Assembly (NCBI GenBank): GCA_034925865.1
Contig: JAYFRN010000007.1
Location: 62,001 to 126,000 of the forward strand
DNA: 64,000 bases
Direction: 5' to 3'
Source of the DNA: Oscillospiraceae bacterium
GTDB taxonomy: Bacteria > Bacillota > Clostridia > Oscillospirales > SIG627
Shown here: piece by piece, positions 8,541 to 18,176 of the stretch
How positions within the stretch are numbered: the stretch's first letter is position 1
Layout: each line of letters begins with the position of its first letter
The notes under the pieces: generated by a model
What the model was told of the DNA's origin: nothing
Databases searched by the model: none
Seen by the model: only the letters and a program-made list of their open reading frames with translations
Made by a program: the position numbers and the translations under genes

Positions 8541-8587
8541 ATTGTACATCTAAATTGGTTGAAAATCGACCAATTTAGTTGTGCAAT
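8541..8587. repeat. Long imperfect hairpin in the acpP-cadC gap
   Basis: Arms 8541-8559 and 8569-8587 are 19 bp with two mismatches, around a 9-nt loop. It has no following T run and no adjacent gene end. The rest of the divergent 505-bp acpP-cadC gap is AT-rich and I see no gene in it. Confidence 0.6.
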
Positions 8588-8675
8588 CATTGTTTTCATC
8601 ATTTTTTTACTGTTGTATGTGTTTTGTGATTGTTCGGCGGACATTATATAATACAAAAAAATTTTCGTATTTATA

Positions 8676-8723
8676 TTGACAAAATTCAAATATAGTATTA
8701 TCATATGCACATATGAGCATATG
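8676..8723 (+). promoter_or_regulatory. Promoter and operator of the cadC-cadA operon
   Basis: TTGACA (8676-8681), 17-bp spacer, TATCAT (8699-8704). Three CATATG palindromes follow at exactly 8-bp intervals (8702, 8710, 8718), together giving a 22-bp imperfect inverted repeat that overlaps the -10 box. ArsR/SmtB operators typically are AT-rich imperfect palindromes at the promoter, so metal-relieved autorepression is inferred. Confidence 0.75.
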
Positions 8724-8752
8724 AAATAATATAATAGAAAGCAGGAAACAAT

Positions 8753-9112
8753 ATGGATGAAAACATCGATATTTTATGCGAAGAATGTGAAATTCATACG
8801 GAAATAATCAATAAAGCCGAACGGAATATGATAGATGAAAACAGCTTATACGATCTCGCGGAGCTTTTCAAGGTTTTCGGAGATTCAACGCGGATCAGGA
8901 TACTTTATGCTTTGTTCGAGGCTGAAATGTGCGTCTGCGACATTGCCGGACTTTTAAACATGAATCAGTCCGCAATTTCGCATCAGCTGAGAATTTTGAA
9001 GCAGGCAGGGCTGGTAAAATACCGCCGTGAGGGTAAAGCTGTTTTTTATTCGCTTTCCGATGATCATGTCCGCACAATTCTCGGACAGGGCGCGGAGCAT
9101 ATCGCGGAATAA
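8753..9112 (+). CDS. cadC: ArsR/SmtB-family metal-responsive repressor (CadC-like)
   Basis: A 119-residue winged-helix dimer that dissociates from its operator on binding Cd, Pb or Zn. It shows the alpha3N-type thiolate ligands (C60-V-C62-D, plus N-terminal C9 and C12) as in CadC. It also has Asp/His residues in the last helix (D103/D104, H105, H116) that resemble the alpha5 zinc site of SmtB/CzrA. The recognition helix NQSAISHQLRILKQAGLV is visible. It lies 26 bp upstream of a Cd/Zn-type P-ATPase gene and behind a promoter with a palindromic operator, so the pair is a metal-efflux operon. Confidence 0.9.
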   Translation: MDENIDILCEECEIHTEIINKAERNMIDENSLYDLAELFKVFGDSTRIRILYALFEAEMCVCDIAGLLNMNQSAISHQLRILKQAGLVKYRREGKAVFYSLSDDHVRTILGQGAEHIAE

Positions 9113-9138
9113 ATATTTATTATGAAAAGGTGCTGATT

Positions 9139-11109
9139 ATGAATTCAACAGATAAATCATTGAAATGCGATACGGTTAATTACGGTGGTGAAAGCTGCGC
9201 GGGAGGAGATAATTGCGGCCACTGCGATCACGATAAAGGCGAAAGCGTGAAGACCGGCTTTATCCGCGCCGGTATAAGCGTCTGCTTTTTCGCGCTCGGG
9301 CTGGCGTTTTCCGGATCGGCGGTCGCAGATTCACCATTGATAGAATTATTGATAATGCTCTCATTCCTCGCGTCATATTGCTCTGCCGGAGGAGAAACGG
9401 TTTTTAATGCGATCCGCGGATTATTCAAAGGTAAGCTTTTTGACGAGAATTTTCTTATGACCGTCGCGACTGCCGGCGCGATTGCGCTCGGAGACTATCC
9501 CGAGGCCGCCTCTGTAATGATATTGTACCGTCTTGGTGAAACGCTTTCGGATCTCGCCGTGCGGCGCTCAGAGCGATCTGTCGCCCACCTCATGGAGCTA
9601 AGGCCGCAATTTGCGAATGTTGAACGCGCCGGCTTGATTCTCCGGATCGCTCCGCGTGACATTCTTATTGGAGAAACAATCGTAATAAATCCCGGCGAGC
9701 GTGTTCCGCTTGACTGCGTCGTGATCTCCGGCGAATCGGATATAGATACCTCCGCGCTAACAGGCGAACCGATGATGCGATATGCCGGCAAAGGCATTGA
9801 GCTGATAAGCGGCTGCGTCAACGGCGAGGGTCTTTTGAAAGCCCGTGTACTGAAGCTTTATGCCGATTCTACTATTGAGAAAATTCTTGCGCTTGTGGAA
9901 AGCGCCGGATCAAAAAAAGCGCATACGGAGCGCTTTATAACACGTTTTTCGCGCGTATATACGCCTGCGGTTGTCGCGGCCGCGATCCTCATCGCATTTG
10001 TTCCTCTGCTTTTCGGAGCCGAATTCGCTCAGTGGGCACACCGGGCGCTCGTTTTTCTTGTCATTTCATGCCCCTGCGCTCTCGTCATATCAGTTCCGCT
10101 TACATATTTTGCCGGAGTCGGCGGAGCGGCAAAAAAGGGGATACTGATAAAAGGCACTACTTATATCGAGCTGCTTGCAAAAGCCTCTGTCTGCGTTTTT
10201 GATAAAACCGGAACGCTGACAAACGGTGAATTCACCGTTTCGGAGGTTTATCCGAGCGGAGTTACCGAACAGCGTCTTTTTGAGCTGCTTACCCTTGTAG
10301 AGGCACATTCAAACCATCCGATAGCGCGTTCGATTACCGCGCATATCGGAAAATCTCCCGATCTTTCGCGTATCGGAGAATACAGGATAATACCCGGACG
10401 GGGAGCTTACGCCGTAATCGACGGTAAGCCCTGTTACGCCGGAAATCTCGATTTAATGAAGGAATGCGGTGCCAATCCGCGGGATTCCGAGGTGAGGCGC
10501 GTTTCTTCAGGCGGCAGCGCGGTTTATGCCTCCTATGATGGTAAATATATAGGCTGTTGTATTATCAGCGACAGCCTTAAGCCCGATTCTGTCCGCGCCG
10601 TACGTGAATTGAAACGAGAAGGCGTTTCAATGACCGCGATGCTGACCGGAGATTCCAAAGATGAAGGCGAACGCATCGGACGCCTTATGGAGTTTGACCG
10701 TGTTTATTCGCGTCTGCTGCCCGATCAAAAGGTCGAAAAGCTTGAGGCTCTTATTTCAGAAAATGAAAATGGAAGCCTTATATATGTCGGAGACGGCATA
10801 AACGACGCGCCCGTGCTTGCGCGTGCCGACGTGGGTATGGCAATGGGGGCGCTCGGTAGCGACGCCGCCATAGAATCCGCTGACGTCGTCATCACGGATG
10901 ACAATCCGCTGAAGGTTCCGCTTGCTGTCCGGCTCTCAAAGAAAACGACATCAATAGTAATGCAGAATATCATTTTTGCGTTATCCGTAAAGGCTGTTTT
11001 TATTGTCCTCGGCGCGTTCGGCATAGCGGGGATGTGGAGCGCGGTTTTCGCTGATGTCGGAGTGACGCTTATCGCGGTGCTCAACGCGGCCCGTGCGGCG
11101 CGTATATAA
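9139..11109 (+). CDS. cadA: Heavy-metal P1B-type ATPase (Cd/Zn/Pb efflux, CadA/ZntA-like)
   Basis: ATP-driven export of divalent soft metals across the cytoplasmic membrane. From the ATG at 9139 (AAAAGG 8 bp upstream; an earlier in-frame GTG at 9130 overlaps that site) it has 656 residues. The N-terminal tail is Cys/His-rich (C10, C20, C26, C29, H28, H31) in place of a GMxCxxC HMA domain. Transmembrane helices follow, then TGE (208-210), CPC (311-313) in the metal-binding helix, the phosphorylation site DKTGT (D355), the SNHPIA motif, TGD, and GDGINDAP. CPC fits Cd/Zn/Pb rather than a specific single metal. It is cotranscribed with the CadC-like repressor. Confidence 0.93.
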   Translation: MNSTDKSLKCDTVNYGGESCAGGDNCGHCDHDKGESVKTGFIRAGISVCFFALGLAFSGSAVADSPLIELLIMLSFLASYCSAGGETVFNAIRGLFKGKLFDENFLMTVATAGAIALGDYPEAASVMILYRLGETLSDLAVRRSERSVAHLMELRPQFANVERAGLILRIAPRDILIGETIVINPGERVPLDCVVISGESDIDTSALTGEPMMRYAGKGIELISGCVNGEGLLKARVLKLYADSTIEKILALVESAGSKKAHTERFITRFSRVYTPAVVAAAILIAFVPLLFGAEFAQWAHRALVFLVISCPCALVISVPLTYFAGVGGAAKKGILIKGTTYIELLAKASVCVFDKTGTLTNGEFTVSEVYPSGVTEQRLFELLTLVEAHSNHPIARSITAHIGKSPDLSRIGEYRIIPGRGAYAVIDGKPCYAGNLDLMKECGANPRDSEVRRVSSGGSAVYASYDGKYIGCCIISDSLKPDSVRAVRELKREGVSMTAMLTGDSKDEGERIGRLMEFDRVYSRLLPDQKVEKLEALISENENGSLIYVGDGINDAPVLARADVGMAMGALGSDAAIESADVVITDDNPLKVPLAVRLSKKTTSIVMQNIIFALSVKAVFIVLGAFGIAGMWSAVFADVGVTLIAVLNAARAARI

Positions 11110-11132
11110 AAAGATGGGATGCGGGGCTCCGC

Positions 11133-11162
11133 TCAAGGGCTCTTTTGAAAAAGAGCCCTTGA
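11133..11162. terminator. Hairpin after cadA
   Basis: A 12-14 bp perfect stem TCAAGGGCTCTTTT (11133-11146) with 11149-11162, but with no T run after it. It could end cadA transcription or be the edge of the repeat region. Confidence 0.45.
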
Positions 11163-11224
11163 GAATCCCAGAAAATTTTCCTTTTGAAAATTAAAATTAA
11201 AAAAGCTCATTCGGGAAAATTCCC

Positions 11225-11560
11225 AAATGAGTTTTAGGGGATTCTTAAGGAGCCTTTTCCAAAAAGGCCCTTAAGCGCGTCCCGCTTCGCGATCCAGAAA
11301 GGTAAGCCGGAGACTTTTTGGCGAAAAAGTTCCATACCTCCAAAAAAACTTATTTCAGATAGCCCAAAATGAGTTTTAGAGGATTCTTAAGTACCCTTTT
11401 CCAAAAGGCCCTTAAGCGTGTCCCACTTCGCGATCCAGAAAGGTAAGCCGGAGACTTTTTGGGAAAAAGTTCCATACCTCCAAAAAAACTCATTTCAGAT
11501 AGCCCAAAATGAGTTTTAGGGGATTCTTAAGGACCCTTTTCCAAAAGGGTCCTTAAGCGT
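11225..11560. repeat. Tandem repeat, about 140-bp unit, roughly 2.4 copies
   Basis: Units begin at about 11225, 11367 and 11507 (spacing 142 then 140), each starting AAATGAGTTTTAG. Each contains a TTAAG...CTTAAG hairpin, CTTCGCGATCCAGAAAGG and a second AGACTTTTTGG/CCAAAAAAACT segment. The third copy is partial. It fills the gap between the convergent cadA and polC genes. No reading frame runs through it. Confidence 0.85.
11526..11557. terminator. Terminator-like hairpin at the polC end
   Basis: A 15-bp perfect inverted repeat (11526-11540 with 11543-11557, effectively a 14-bp stem with a CCAA-type turn) within the last tandem unit, 8 bp beyond the polC stop. No strong T run follows. Confidence 0.55.
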
Positions 11561-11564
11561 TTAC

Positions 11565-14500
11565 TTAGAACAGACTTATCTGATTTGTATCCGGCAGCTT
11601 GTCCAAAACTCCGTTTTTCCTGAGAGCTTCAATTACGGATTTTGTGATGCCCGCTTTCTGTTTAAGCTCCTCTGTCGAGAATACAGTTTCCCCGCGCAGT
11701 GTTCTGTATATATTGGCCGCTGCCGATTCTCCTACGCCTGACAGGGAGGCAAAAGGAAGCCTTATCTTCCCGTTTTCAGGCAGATACGCGAACGCGTCGG
11801 ATTTTTCAAGACTTACCGGAAGATATTTGATACCGCGCGCATATGATTCGTAAACCATTTGGAGCGGGGCGATCATCGCCTGCTCCTTTTGGCTTGCCTC
11901 GTTGTTTTTATCTTTGGCTTCTATTTCCTTTATGGCTTTGAGCACTCCGGCTTTGCCGCTCATTATTATCTCTCCGTCAAGCCCCGCGGGTGCGGCGGTG
12001 AAAAATGCGGCGTAAAATTCAAGCGGCATATGAAGCTTATACCACGCCAACCTTATCGCGCTCATTACGTATGCGGCCGCGTGAGCCTTCGGGAACATGT
12101 AACGGATTTTTCCGAGTGATTCTATATACCATTCCGGCACATTTTTTTCGTGCATGGCGGCGATCATTTCGTCTTTGATCAGCGCCCCTTTTTTGTTTTT
12201 ACGGACAAATTCCATAATTTTGAACGATATGCCGTAATCGACTCCATATTTGATCAGCGCGAGCATTATGCTGTCGCGCGTTCCGATGACCTTTGATATA
12301 TCGCAAACGCCGTTTTTGATAAGATCCTGTGCGTTTCCGAGCCAAAGACCCTCTCCGTGAGTTAGACCGGAAATCTGCAGAAGATCGGCGAAATTCTTCG
12401 GTTTTGATTCGATAAGCACCGGCATAACGAACCCTGTTCCGAATTCCGGCAGTCCGAGAGTGCCGATCGTGACATTTATTTCATCGAGATTCGCGCCGAG
12501 CGGCTTGGTCGAGGTGAAAAGTTCATATACCTCCGGTTCGTTCATCGGAACATCCAGTACGGAGGTATGCGTGTATTCCTCGAGCTTCTTGTACTTTGTC
12601 GGTACATCGTGGCCAAGCTCGTCAAGTTTTAAAATAGTATCGTGCAGATATGAAAACGCGAAGTGCGTTGTGATAACGTTGCTTTCGGCGTCGTCCGCGG
12701 GGTGCTGTATCGGAGTGAAGTCCAGCACATTCATTTCGCGAGGTATGACGATTATTCCTCCGGGATGCTGTCCCGTTGTGCGTTTTACGCCTACACAGCC
12801 GCTGACAAGTCGTTCCGTTTCGGCCTTGTTGACACTGATATCCTTTCCCTCAAGGTATTTCATGACAAAACCGTATGCCGTTTTATCGGCGAGGGTGCCG
12901 AGAGTGCCCGCGCGGAACACATTTTCACTTCCAAAAAGCTGCTCCGTGTATTTATGCACCTTGCCCTGCACTTCTCCGGAGAAATTTAGGTCTATATCTG
13001 GCGATTTGTCACCGTAAAAGCCGAGGAAGGTCTCGAATGGTATGTCATGTCCGTCGCCGCGCATTTTCGCGCCGCATATCGGGCAATCCGCGTCCGGGAG
13101 GTCGAATCCGCTTCCCGCTCCGAGCTTTGCGGGGGTGTCGAAATCGCTGTATTTGCATTTCGGGCAGACATAATGTGCCGGAAGCGGATTTACTTCTGAA
13201 ATTCCGGCCATGCTGGCGACAAATGATGATCCAACGCTGCCGCGCGAGCCCACAAGATATCCGTTGTCCTCGCTGAATTTCACGAGCTTCTGAGCAATTA
13301 TATACAAAACCGCAAAGCCATGCTTGATTATCGATCCAAGCTCTTTTTCCAATCTGGCAGATACGATTTCGGGAAGTGTATCCCCATATATCGCGTGCGC
13401 GCGCGCATGGCACATATCCGTGAGATCGTCCTCCGCACCCTCCATTTTCGGAGTATATGTTCCCTTCGGTATAGGGCGGAGCTTTTCGATCTGTGATGCG
13501 ATCAGATTCGGATTGGTCACGACTATCTCATATGCCTTTTCCGGTGTAAGATAATCGAATTCGCTTAGCATTTCCTCAGTGGTGCGAAAATATAGCGGTA
13601 TATCTCTGTCTGCGTCGGCAAATTTCATGCCGGCAAGCAATATTTTCCGGTATAAGCCATCCTGCGGGTTGAGAAAATGCACGTCTCCTGTCGCCACGAC
13701 CGGCTTGTTTTTCTTCGCCGCGAGCCCGATTACCGTTTTATTGTATTCTATGAGCTGTTTTCTGCCTTCCTCGCTGTTACCGTTTACAAGGAAATAATTG
13801 TTTGGCAGCGGCTGGACCTCGAGATAGTCGTAATAATCGGCGATTTTAAGCAAATCGCCATAGCTCCTGTTTTCAACGACGGCGCGGAAAAGCTCGCCGG
13901 ATTCACAGGCAGAGCCGACAATAAGACCGTCGCGGTATTCGCTCAGCACTGTTTTCGGTATGCGCGGATGCTTTCGGTAATATTTAAGATAAGAATCTGA
14001 AACTATGCGGTAGAGGTTTTTCAGCCCAGCGAGATTTTTCACAAGAATTATAACATGATATGTAGGCAGCTTTTTCGGATCGCAGTTTGAGCTCATTTGC
14101 TCTCCGAGCGAATCAAGGGTGGTTATGCCCAACTGTTTCAGTTTTGCGGTCATTTTTGAGAAAATCATTCCGAGCATGGTCGCGTCATCGTAAGCGCGGT
14201 GATGGTTGAACTCTCCAAGCTTGAAATATTCGCGAAGCGCCTCCAGATTGTGGCGCTTCAGATCGGTGTTCAGAAATTTCGACAGCGCGAGCGTGTCGAT
14301 ATATGGATTGTCAAATTTCAAACCGTTTTTATCACAGACCGCGCGGACAAAACCGGTATCGAACGAGGCGTTATGCGCGATAAGCGTGCGGCCGGCGGCG
14401 AATTCAAGAAAAGCCTCCACCGCGGCCTTCTGATCCGGCGCGCCTGCAACCATATCGTCGGTGATCCCGGTTATTTCGGTGATGTTCGGCGGGATCGGCA

Positions 14501-15971
14501 TTCCGGGATCGGCGAAGGTCGAAAAGGTGTCCGTAACCTCTCCCGCGCGGTACAGGACCGCGCCTATTTCGGTTATTGCGCAGCTGACCGGGGAAAGGCC
14601 TGTGGTTTCTATGTCGAAAACGACAAATTCACCGTTTTCCAACGATGCGTGAGCCTCTCCGAACAGAGCGCGGGCCGTGTCATCGGCGAGATAACCCTCC
14701 ATGCCGTATATAATCTTGAAATCCTTTGCGTCATCTCCGAGCTTTTCCAGAGCTTCCATTGCCTGGGGAAACGCCTGAACGTTTCCGTGATCTGTGATCG
14801 CAACAGCGGAATGACCCCATTTGAAGGCTGTTTTCACTATTTTGTCGGGAGGGATCGTCGCGTCCATCGCGGAAAGCTGTGTATGCAGATGAAGCTCGAC
14901 GCGCTTTTCACCGGGAGCATTATCTTTTCTGCCTTTTGAAACGATTTTATATATCGCGGAGGGATCGATATAAAGCTCATCGTCGAACTTATCGCGCTTT
15001 ATGCGCCCGAAAACCAAAGCGTCTGTGCCTTCCGATATATCGGCAAGCGCGCCTACACTTCCGCGCGATCCGCGTGCGCGTATTTCAAACGAGTTCTGCT
15101 CATCGGTAAGTCTCAGCGTGCATGACAGCTTTGTACCGGCGCGGTTTTCCTTAGCTTCGGCAGAAAAAACTCGTCCGCAGACGCATATCGTTGCTCTGTC
15201 TTCATGCATAGATAGCTCGCCCAGAGAAAGTATCTTTCTTTCAGGATCGTTCGGCTGTTCCTTGCCGTATAAAAGTGATCGGTTTGCTTCGGATATGTCA
15301 AATAACATATATCCGGCTCGGACTTCATCCGGGTTTTCTCCGCTTATCACTGTGGGAACAGCTTTGCCTTCGATGCCGCTTTGTATCGCGTGCGGATGAA
15401 CCGGCGCGGCTTCGGAAGATAAAGCGGGGGTATTCGCGGACTGATATGTGTCGTATTCTGACATTCGCCGCTCATATTCCTCCAGAGAAAGCTCTGGCGC
15501 TTCTATGACGACCTTTCTTTCCATTGAGAATTCACGCAGCAATATCTGTGAAAGGCTTGATTCGCAATCGGCGCGGCGCGGAAGCAGATCCAGACCGGGA
15601 CGCAGCGTTATTTTTACGATGGCTCCGTTGTCGTCAAGCGAAGCGCCGTCAAAAAAGCCGTTGGCGAACGCGCTGTCACAGGAAAGCTCCGAAATAAGCT
15701 CTTCAATTCCCGCTCCGGCCTGTCCGAACAGCTTTTCCGGATATGACGGATAAATGCGGCAGCTTGCGAGCGAATACGCGGACGTTATCCCGCTTTCCGC
15801 GAAATTCAAGACGGTGCGCGGAATGATTTTTATAAAAGAACAGTTGATTTTTATGTATCTGAATTCTTTATTTATCGAATATGAATAATCCGCAAGATAT
15901 TCGAGCGCCTTTAAAAATTCTTCTTCCGGCTCATATTTCGCGAACATTTCACGGAATGTTTTTTTACCCAT
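11565..15971 (-). CDS. polC: DNA polymerase III alpha subunit, PolC type
   Basis: The replicative polymerase of low-GC Gram-positives, 1468 residues. In order: an N-terminal domain, an OB-fold (about 260-340), a PHP domain (VELHLHTQLSAMD, ITDHGN) interrupted by a DEDDh proofreading exonuclease (FVVFDIETTGLSP to HRAYDDATMLG), then the C-family palm. The palm has GSRGSVGSSFVA, a CPKC...CPIC zinc site and SPDIDLNF with the catalytic Asp pair. The tandem HhH region follows. The last residues, QISLF, form a sliding-clamp binding motif. The start codon overlaps the ispG stop by 8 bp with GAGG just upstream, so translation is coupled to the isoprenoid/lipid operon. Confidence 0.97.
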   Translation of the reverse strand: MGKKTFREMFAKYEPEEEFLKALEYLADYSYSINKEFRYIKINCSFIKIIPRTVLNFAESGITSAYSLASCRIYPSYPEKLFGQAGAGIEELISELSCDSAFANGFFDGASLDDNGAIVKITLRPGLDLLPRRADCESSLSQILLREFSMERKVVIEAPELSLEEYERRMSEYDTYQSANTPALSSEAAPVHPHAIQSGIEGKAVPTVISGENPDEVRAGYMLFDISEANRSLLYGKEQPNDPERKILSLGELSMHEDRATICVCGRVFSAEAKENRAGTKLSCTLRLTDEQNSFEIRARGSRGSVGALADISEGTDALVFGRIKRDKFDDELYIDPSAIYKIVSKGRKDNAPGEKRVELHLHTQLSAMDATIPPDKIVKTAFKWGHSAVAITDHGNVQAFPQAMEALEKLGDDAKDFKIIYGMEGYLADDTARALFGEAHASLENGEFVVFDIETTGLSPVSCAITEIGAVLYRAGEVTDTFSTFADPGMPIPPNITEITGITDDMVAGAPDQKAAVEAFLEFAAGRTLIAHNASFDTGFVRAVCDKNGLKFDNPYIDTLALSKFLNTDLKRHNLEALREYFKLGEFNHHRAYDDATMLGMIFSKMTAKLKQLGITTLDSLGEQMSSNCDPKKLPTYHVIILVKNLAGLKNLYRIVSDSYLKYYRKHPRIPKTVLSEYRDGLIVGSACESGELFRAVVENRSYGDLLKIADYYDYLEVQPLPNNYFLVNGNSEEGRKQLIEYNKTVIGLAAKKNKPVVATGDVHFLNPQDGLYRKILLAGMKFADADRDIPLYFRTTEEMLSEFDYLTPEKAYEIVVTNPNLIASQIEKLRPIPKGTYTPKMEGAEDDLTDMCHARAHAIYGDTLPEIVSARLEKELGSIIKHGFAVLYIIAQKLVKFSEDNGYLVGSRGSVGSSFVASMAGISEVNPLPAHYVCPKCKYSDFDTPAKLGAGSGFDLPDADCPICGAKMRGDGHDIPFETFLGFYGDKSPDIDLNFSGEVQGKVHKYTEQLFGSENVFRAGTLGTLADKTAYGFVMKYLEGKDISVNKAETERLVSGCVGVKRTTGQHPGGIIVIPREMNVLDFTPIQHPADDAESNVITTHFAFSYLHDTILKLDELGHDVPTKYKKLEEYTHTSVLDVPMNEPEVYELFTSTKPLGANLDEINVTIGTLGLPEFGTGFVMPVLIESKPKNFADLLQISGLTHGEGLWLGNAQDLIKNGVCDISKVIGTRDSIMLALIKYGVDYGISFKIMEFVRKNKKGALIKDEMIAAMHEKNVPEWYIESLGKIRYMFPKAHAAAYVMSAIRLAWYKLHMPLEFYAAFFTAAPAGLDGEIIMSGKAGVLKAIKEIEAKDKNNEASQKEQAMIAPLQMVYESYARGIKYLPVSLEKSDAFAYLPENGKIRLPFASLSGVGESAAANIYRTLRGETVFSTEELKQKAGITKSVIEALRKNGVLDKLPDTNQISLF

Positions 15972-17058
15972 TATCCTCTTCGATTATTCTCCTGATTTCT
16001 TCCATGAGCCGATTGGACGCTGATTGCGAACCGTCCCGGCATGAGATTTTTTCTATTATTTTTCCTTTTCTGAATAACAAAGCTTCTCCGTCGCCTCCGG
16101 CAATGCCCGCATCAGCTTCACGAGCTTCTCCCGGACCGTTTACGGCGCAGCCCATGACCGCGACGCGAATCCTTCTTTTAGGTTTTAACTTTGCGGCGGC
16201 GATTCGTTTTTCAAGCTCGGCCGCAATTTCCATCACAGGCACCCTGGTTCTTCCGCATGTGGGGCATGCGATGATCTCGACAGTCTCGGCACCCCGCAGC
16301 CCGCACGCGGCCATAAGTATACGCGCGGCCTCTATTTCCTTTACGGGATCGGCGGAAAGGGAAATCCTTATTGTATCACCTATGCCGTCGCATAAAAGCG
16401 AGCCAATACCGGCGGAGGATCTGATAACTCCCGCCCGTTCCGTGCCGGATTCCGTGACGCCGATATGTATTGGATAATCCGTCTGCGCGGAGAGGAGCCT
16501 GTTTGTCATAATCGTGGTGACAACATCGCTCGATTTCGCGGAAATTACTATATCATAAAAATCAAAACGCTCCAAAAGCCGTGCGGCCTTTATCGCGCTT
16601 TCGCATAGAGCCTCTGCGGTCGGAGCGCCGTATTTATTCAGTATTTCCTTTTCGACCGAACCGGAATTAATACCGACGCGTATAGGTATTTTCTTTTCGC
16701 GGCATACCCGGCACACCGCGGCAACGCGGTCATCCGAGCCGATATTTCCAGGATTTATTCTGATTTTATCCGCGCCCGCCTCCGCCGCCGCTATTGCGAG
16801 CCGGTAATCGAAATGAATGTCGGCCACAACAGGAATCGGGCTTGATTCCTTTATTTGATATAAGGCGCGGGCATCGTCATTGTCTGACACGGTGCAGCGA
16901 ACGATATCGCAGCCCGCGTCGGCAAGCGCGCGTATCTGCGAAAGCGTCGCCTGAGCATCGGAGGTTCTCGTATTGGTCATCGACTGGATCAGCACGCGGC
17001 CGCCTCCGCCGATTGTATACGGCCCGATCAGAACGGGTTTTGTAATTTTTCTTATCAT
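15964..17058 (-). CDS. ispG: IspG, 4-hydroxy-3-methylbut-2-enyl diphosphate synthase
   Basis: Converts MEcPP to HMBPP in the MEP isoprenoid pathway using a [4Fe-4S] cluster. The 364-residue bacterial-length protein has the TIM-barrel start (VLIQSMTNTRTSD, VVADIHFD, KIRINPGNIG). Its C-terminal cluster domain has CPTCGR plus GCAVNGPGEA carrying the third Cys and the fourth ligand Glu. The start lies 1 bp from the rseP stop, and the end overlaps polC. Confidence 0.96.
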   Translation of the reverse strand: MIRKITKPVLIGPYTIGGGGRVLIQSMTNTRTSDAQATLSQIRALADAGCDIVRCTVSDNDDARALYQIKESSPIPVVADIHFDYRLAIAAAEAGADKIRINPGNIGSDDRVAAVCRVCREKKIPIRVGINSGSVEKEILNKYGAPTAEALCESAIKAARLLERFDFYDIVISAKSSDVVTTIMTNRLLSAQTDYPIHIGVTESGTERAGVIRSSAGIGSLLCDGIGDTIRISLSADPVKEIEAARILMAACGLRGAETVEIIACPTCGRTRVPVMEIAAELEKRIAAAKLKPKRRIRVAVMGCAVNGPGEAREADAGIAGGDGEALLFRKGKIIEKISCRDGSQSASNRLMEEIRRIIEEDNG

Positions 17059-17059
17059 A

Positions 17060-18097
17060 TCACTTTACTATTTTTATTATATCAAGCACGGTTATAACGC
17101 CCATGAACATTATCAGTACGGCAAAACCGGCAAGATGAACATAATTTTCATATTTAGGATCTATCGGTTTCCTTCTTATCATTTCCAACAACACAAAAAT
17201 GATCCTTCCGCCGTCCAATGCCGGAAGCGGCAGCAGATTGAACACACCGAGGTTCATGCTGATGAAAACATACAGGAATAAAAGGGTTCTGAAATCGCTG
17301 TTTTGAGCCACCTCGCCTATCTGCTCGACCGTTCCGACCGGTCCTGAAACACTGTCGATACCGTATTTGCCGGTAATCAGATCAAGCAGGGATTGGTATA
17401 TCAGCTTCAGTGTCGAAAAGGACTGATATACGGACTGCTTAAGCGCTTCTCCGAAGCTCTTTCCCACAACCGTGGTCCGGAAGTCAAGCTCACCGTATGT
17501 TACGCTCTTTTCGGTATAGGTCGGGAACACGACATCGTTGATTACGATCTTTTCACCGTTTCTCATAACGGTGATGTCGCATGGCGACGTGCCTTCTCTC
17601 ATAACCGCATAGGCGATATCGTTGAACACGTTTACCTTTTGATTATTGACGGCGATTATCACGTCTCCGCTTCTGAGCCCAGCCTGCATGGACGCGGCGG
17701 TTTCCGAGGTGAAGCCGTCAACCTTTGTGGAATAATAAGCCTGCTGAGAAAAGAGCATTATGAACATCGCCAATATTGCGGTAAGAATATTCATGAACGA
17801 TCCCGCGCACAGGATTATAAGCCTCTGCCACGGCGGACGGCGGCACAGCGCGTGGTCGTCGCTGACCTCTTCTTCCTCGCCGAGCATGGAGCAGAATCCG
17901 CCTATCGGAAACAATCTGACGGAATATTCCGTACCGGATTTCTTGGATTTTCGTCCGATAATTTTCGGACCCATGCCGATGGCAAATTCCAAAACTCTCA
18001 CTCCGCAGCATCTGGCCGAGATAAAATGGCCAAGCTCGTGGACAAAGATCATCAGCGAAAAGAACAAAATCGCAATAAGTATGCTCGTAAAGCTCAT
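17060..18097 (-). CDS. rseP: RIP-type site-2 zinc metalloprotease RseP/RasP
   Basis: An intramembrane protease that cleaves anti-sigma factors and signal-peptide remnants. The 345-residue protein has an N-terminal membrane helix with HELGH (zinc and catalytic Glu) and a PDZ domain (about 120-190, AGLRSGDVIIAVNNQKV). The C-terminal NLLPLPALDGGRI motif supplies the third zinc ligand. It sits between dxr and ispG as in many Firmicutes. A copy of the dispersed repeat separates it from dxr. Confidence 0.95.
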   Translation of the reverse strand: MSFTSILIAILFFSLMIFVHELGHFISARCCGVRVLEFAIGMGPKIIGRKSKKSGTEYSVRLFPIGGFCSMLGEEEEVSDDHALCRRPPWQRLIILCAGSFMNILTAILAMFIMLFSQQAYYSTKVDGFTSETAASMQAGLRSGDVIIAVNNQKVNVFNDIAYAVMREGTSPCDITVMRNGEKIVINDVVFPTYTEKSVTYGELDFRTTVVGKSFGEALKQSVYQSFSTLKLIYQSLLDLITGKYGIDSVSGPVGTVEQIGEVAQNSDFRTLLFLYVFISMNLGVFNLLPLPALDGGRIIFVLLEMIRRKPIDPKYENYVHLAGFAVLIMFMGVITVLDIIKIVK

Positions 18098-18176
18098 GAT
18101 TATCCTTTCTTGACGCCCCGAAAGCTGATTTCGGGAGCATGTGGGAACTGTATTATACGCCTTATCGTGTAAAATT

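Noticed and set aside
14199..14939. 246-codon open frame on the plus strand opposite polC
   Set aside because: It is antisense to the conserved exonuclease/PHP part of PolC and has no recognisable domain; a shadow of the coding strand.
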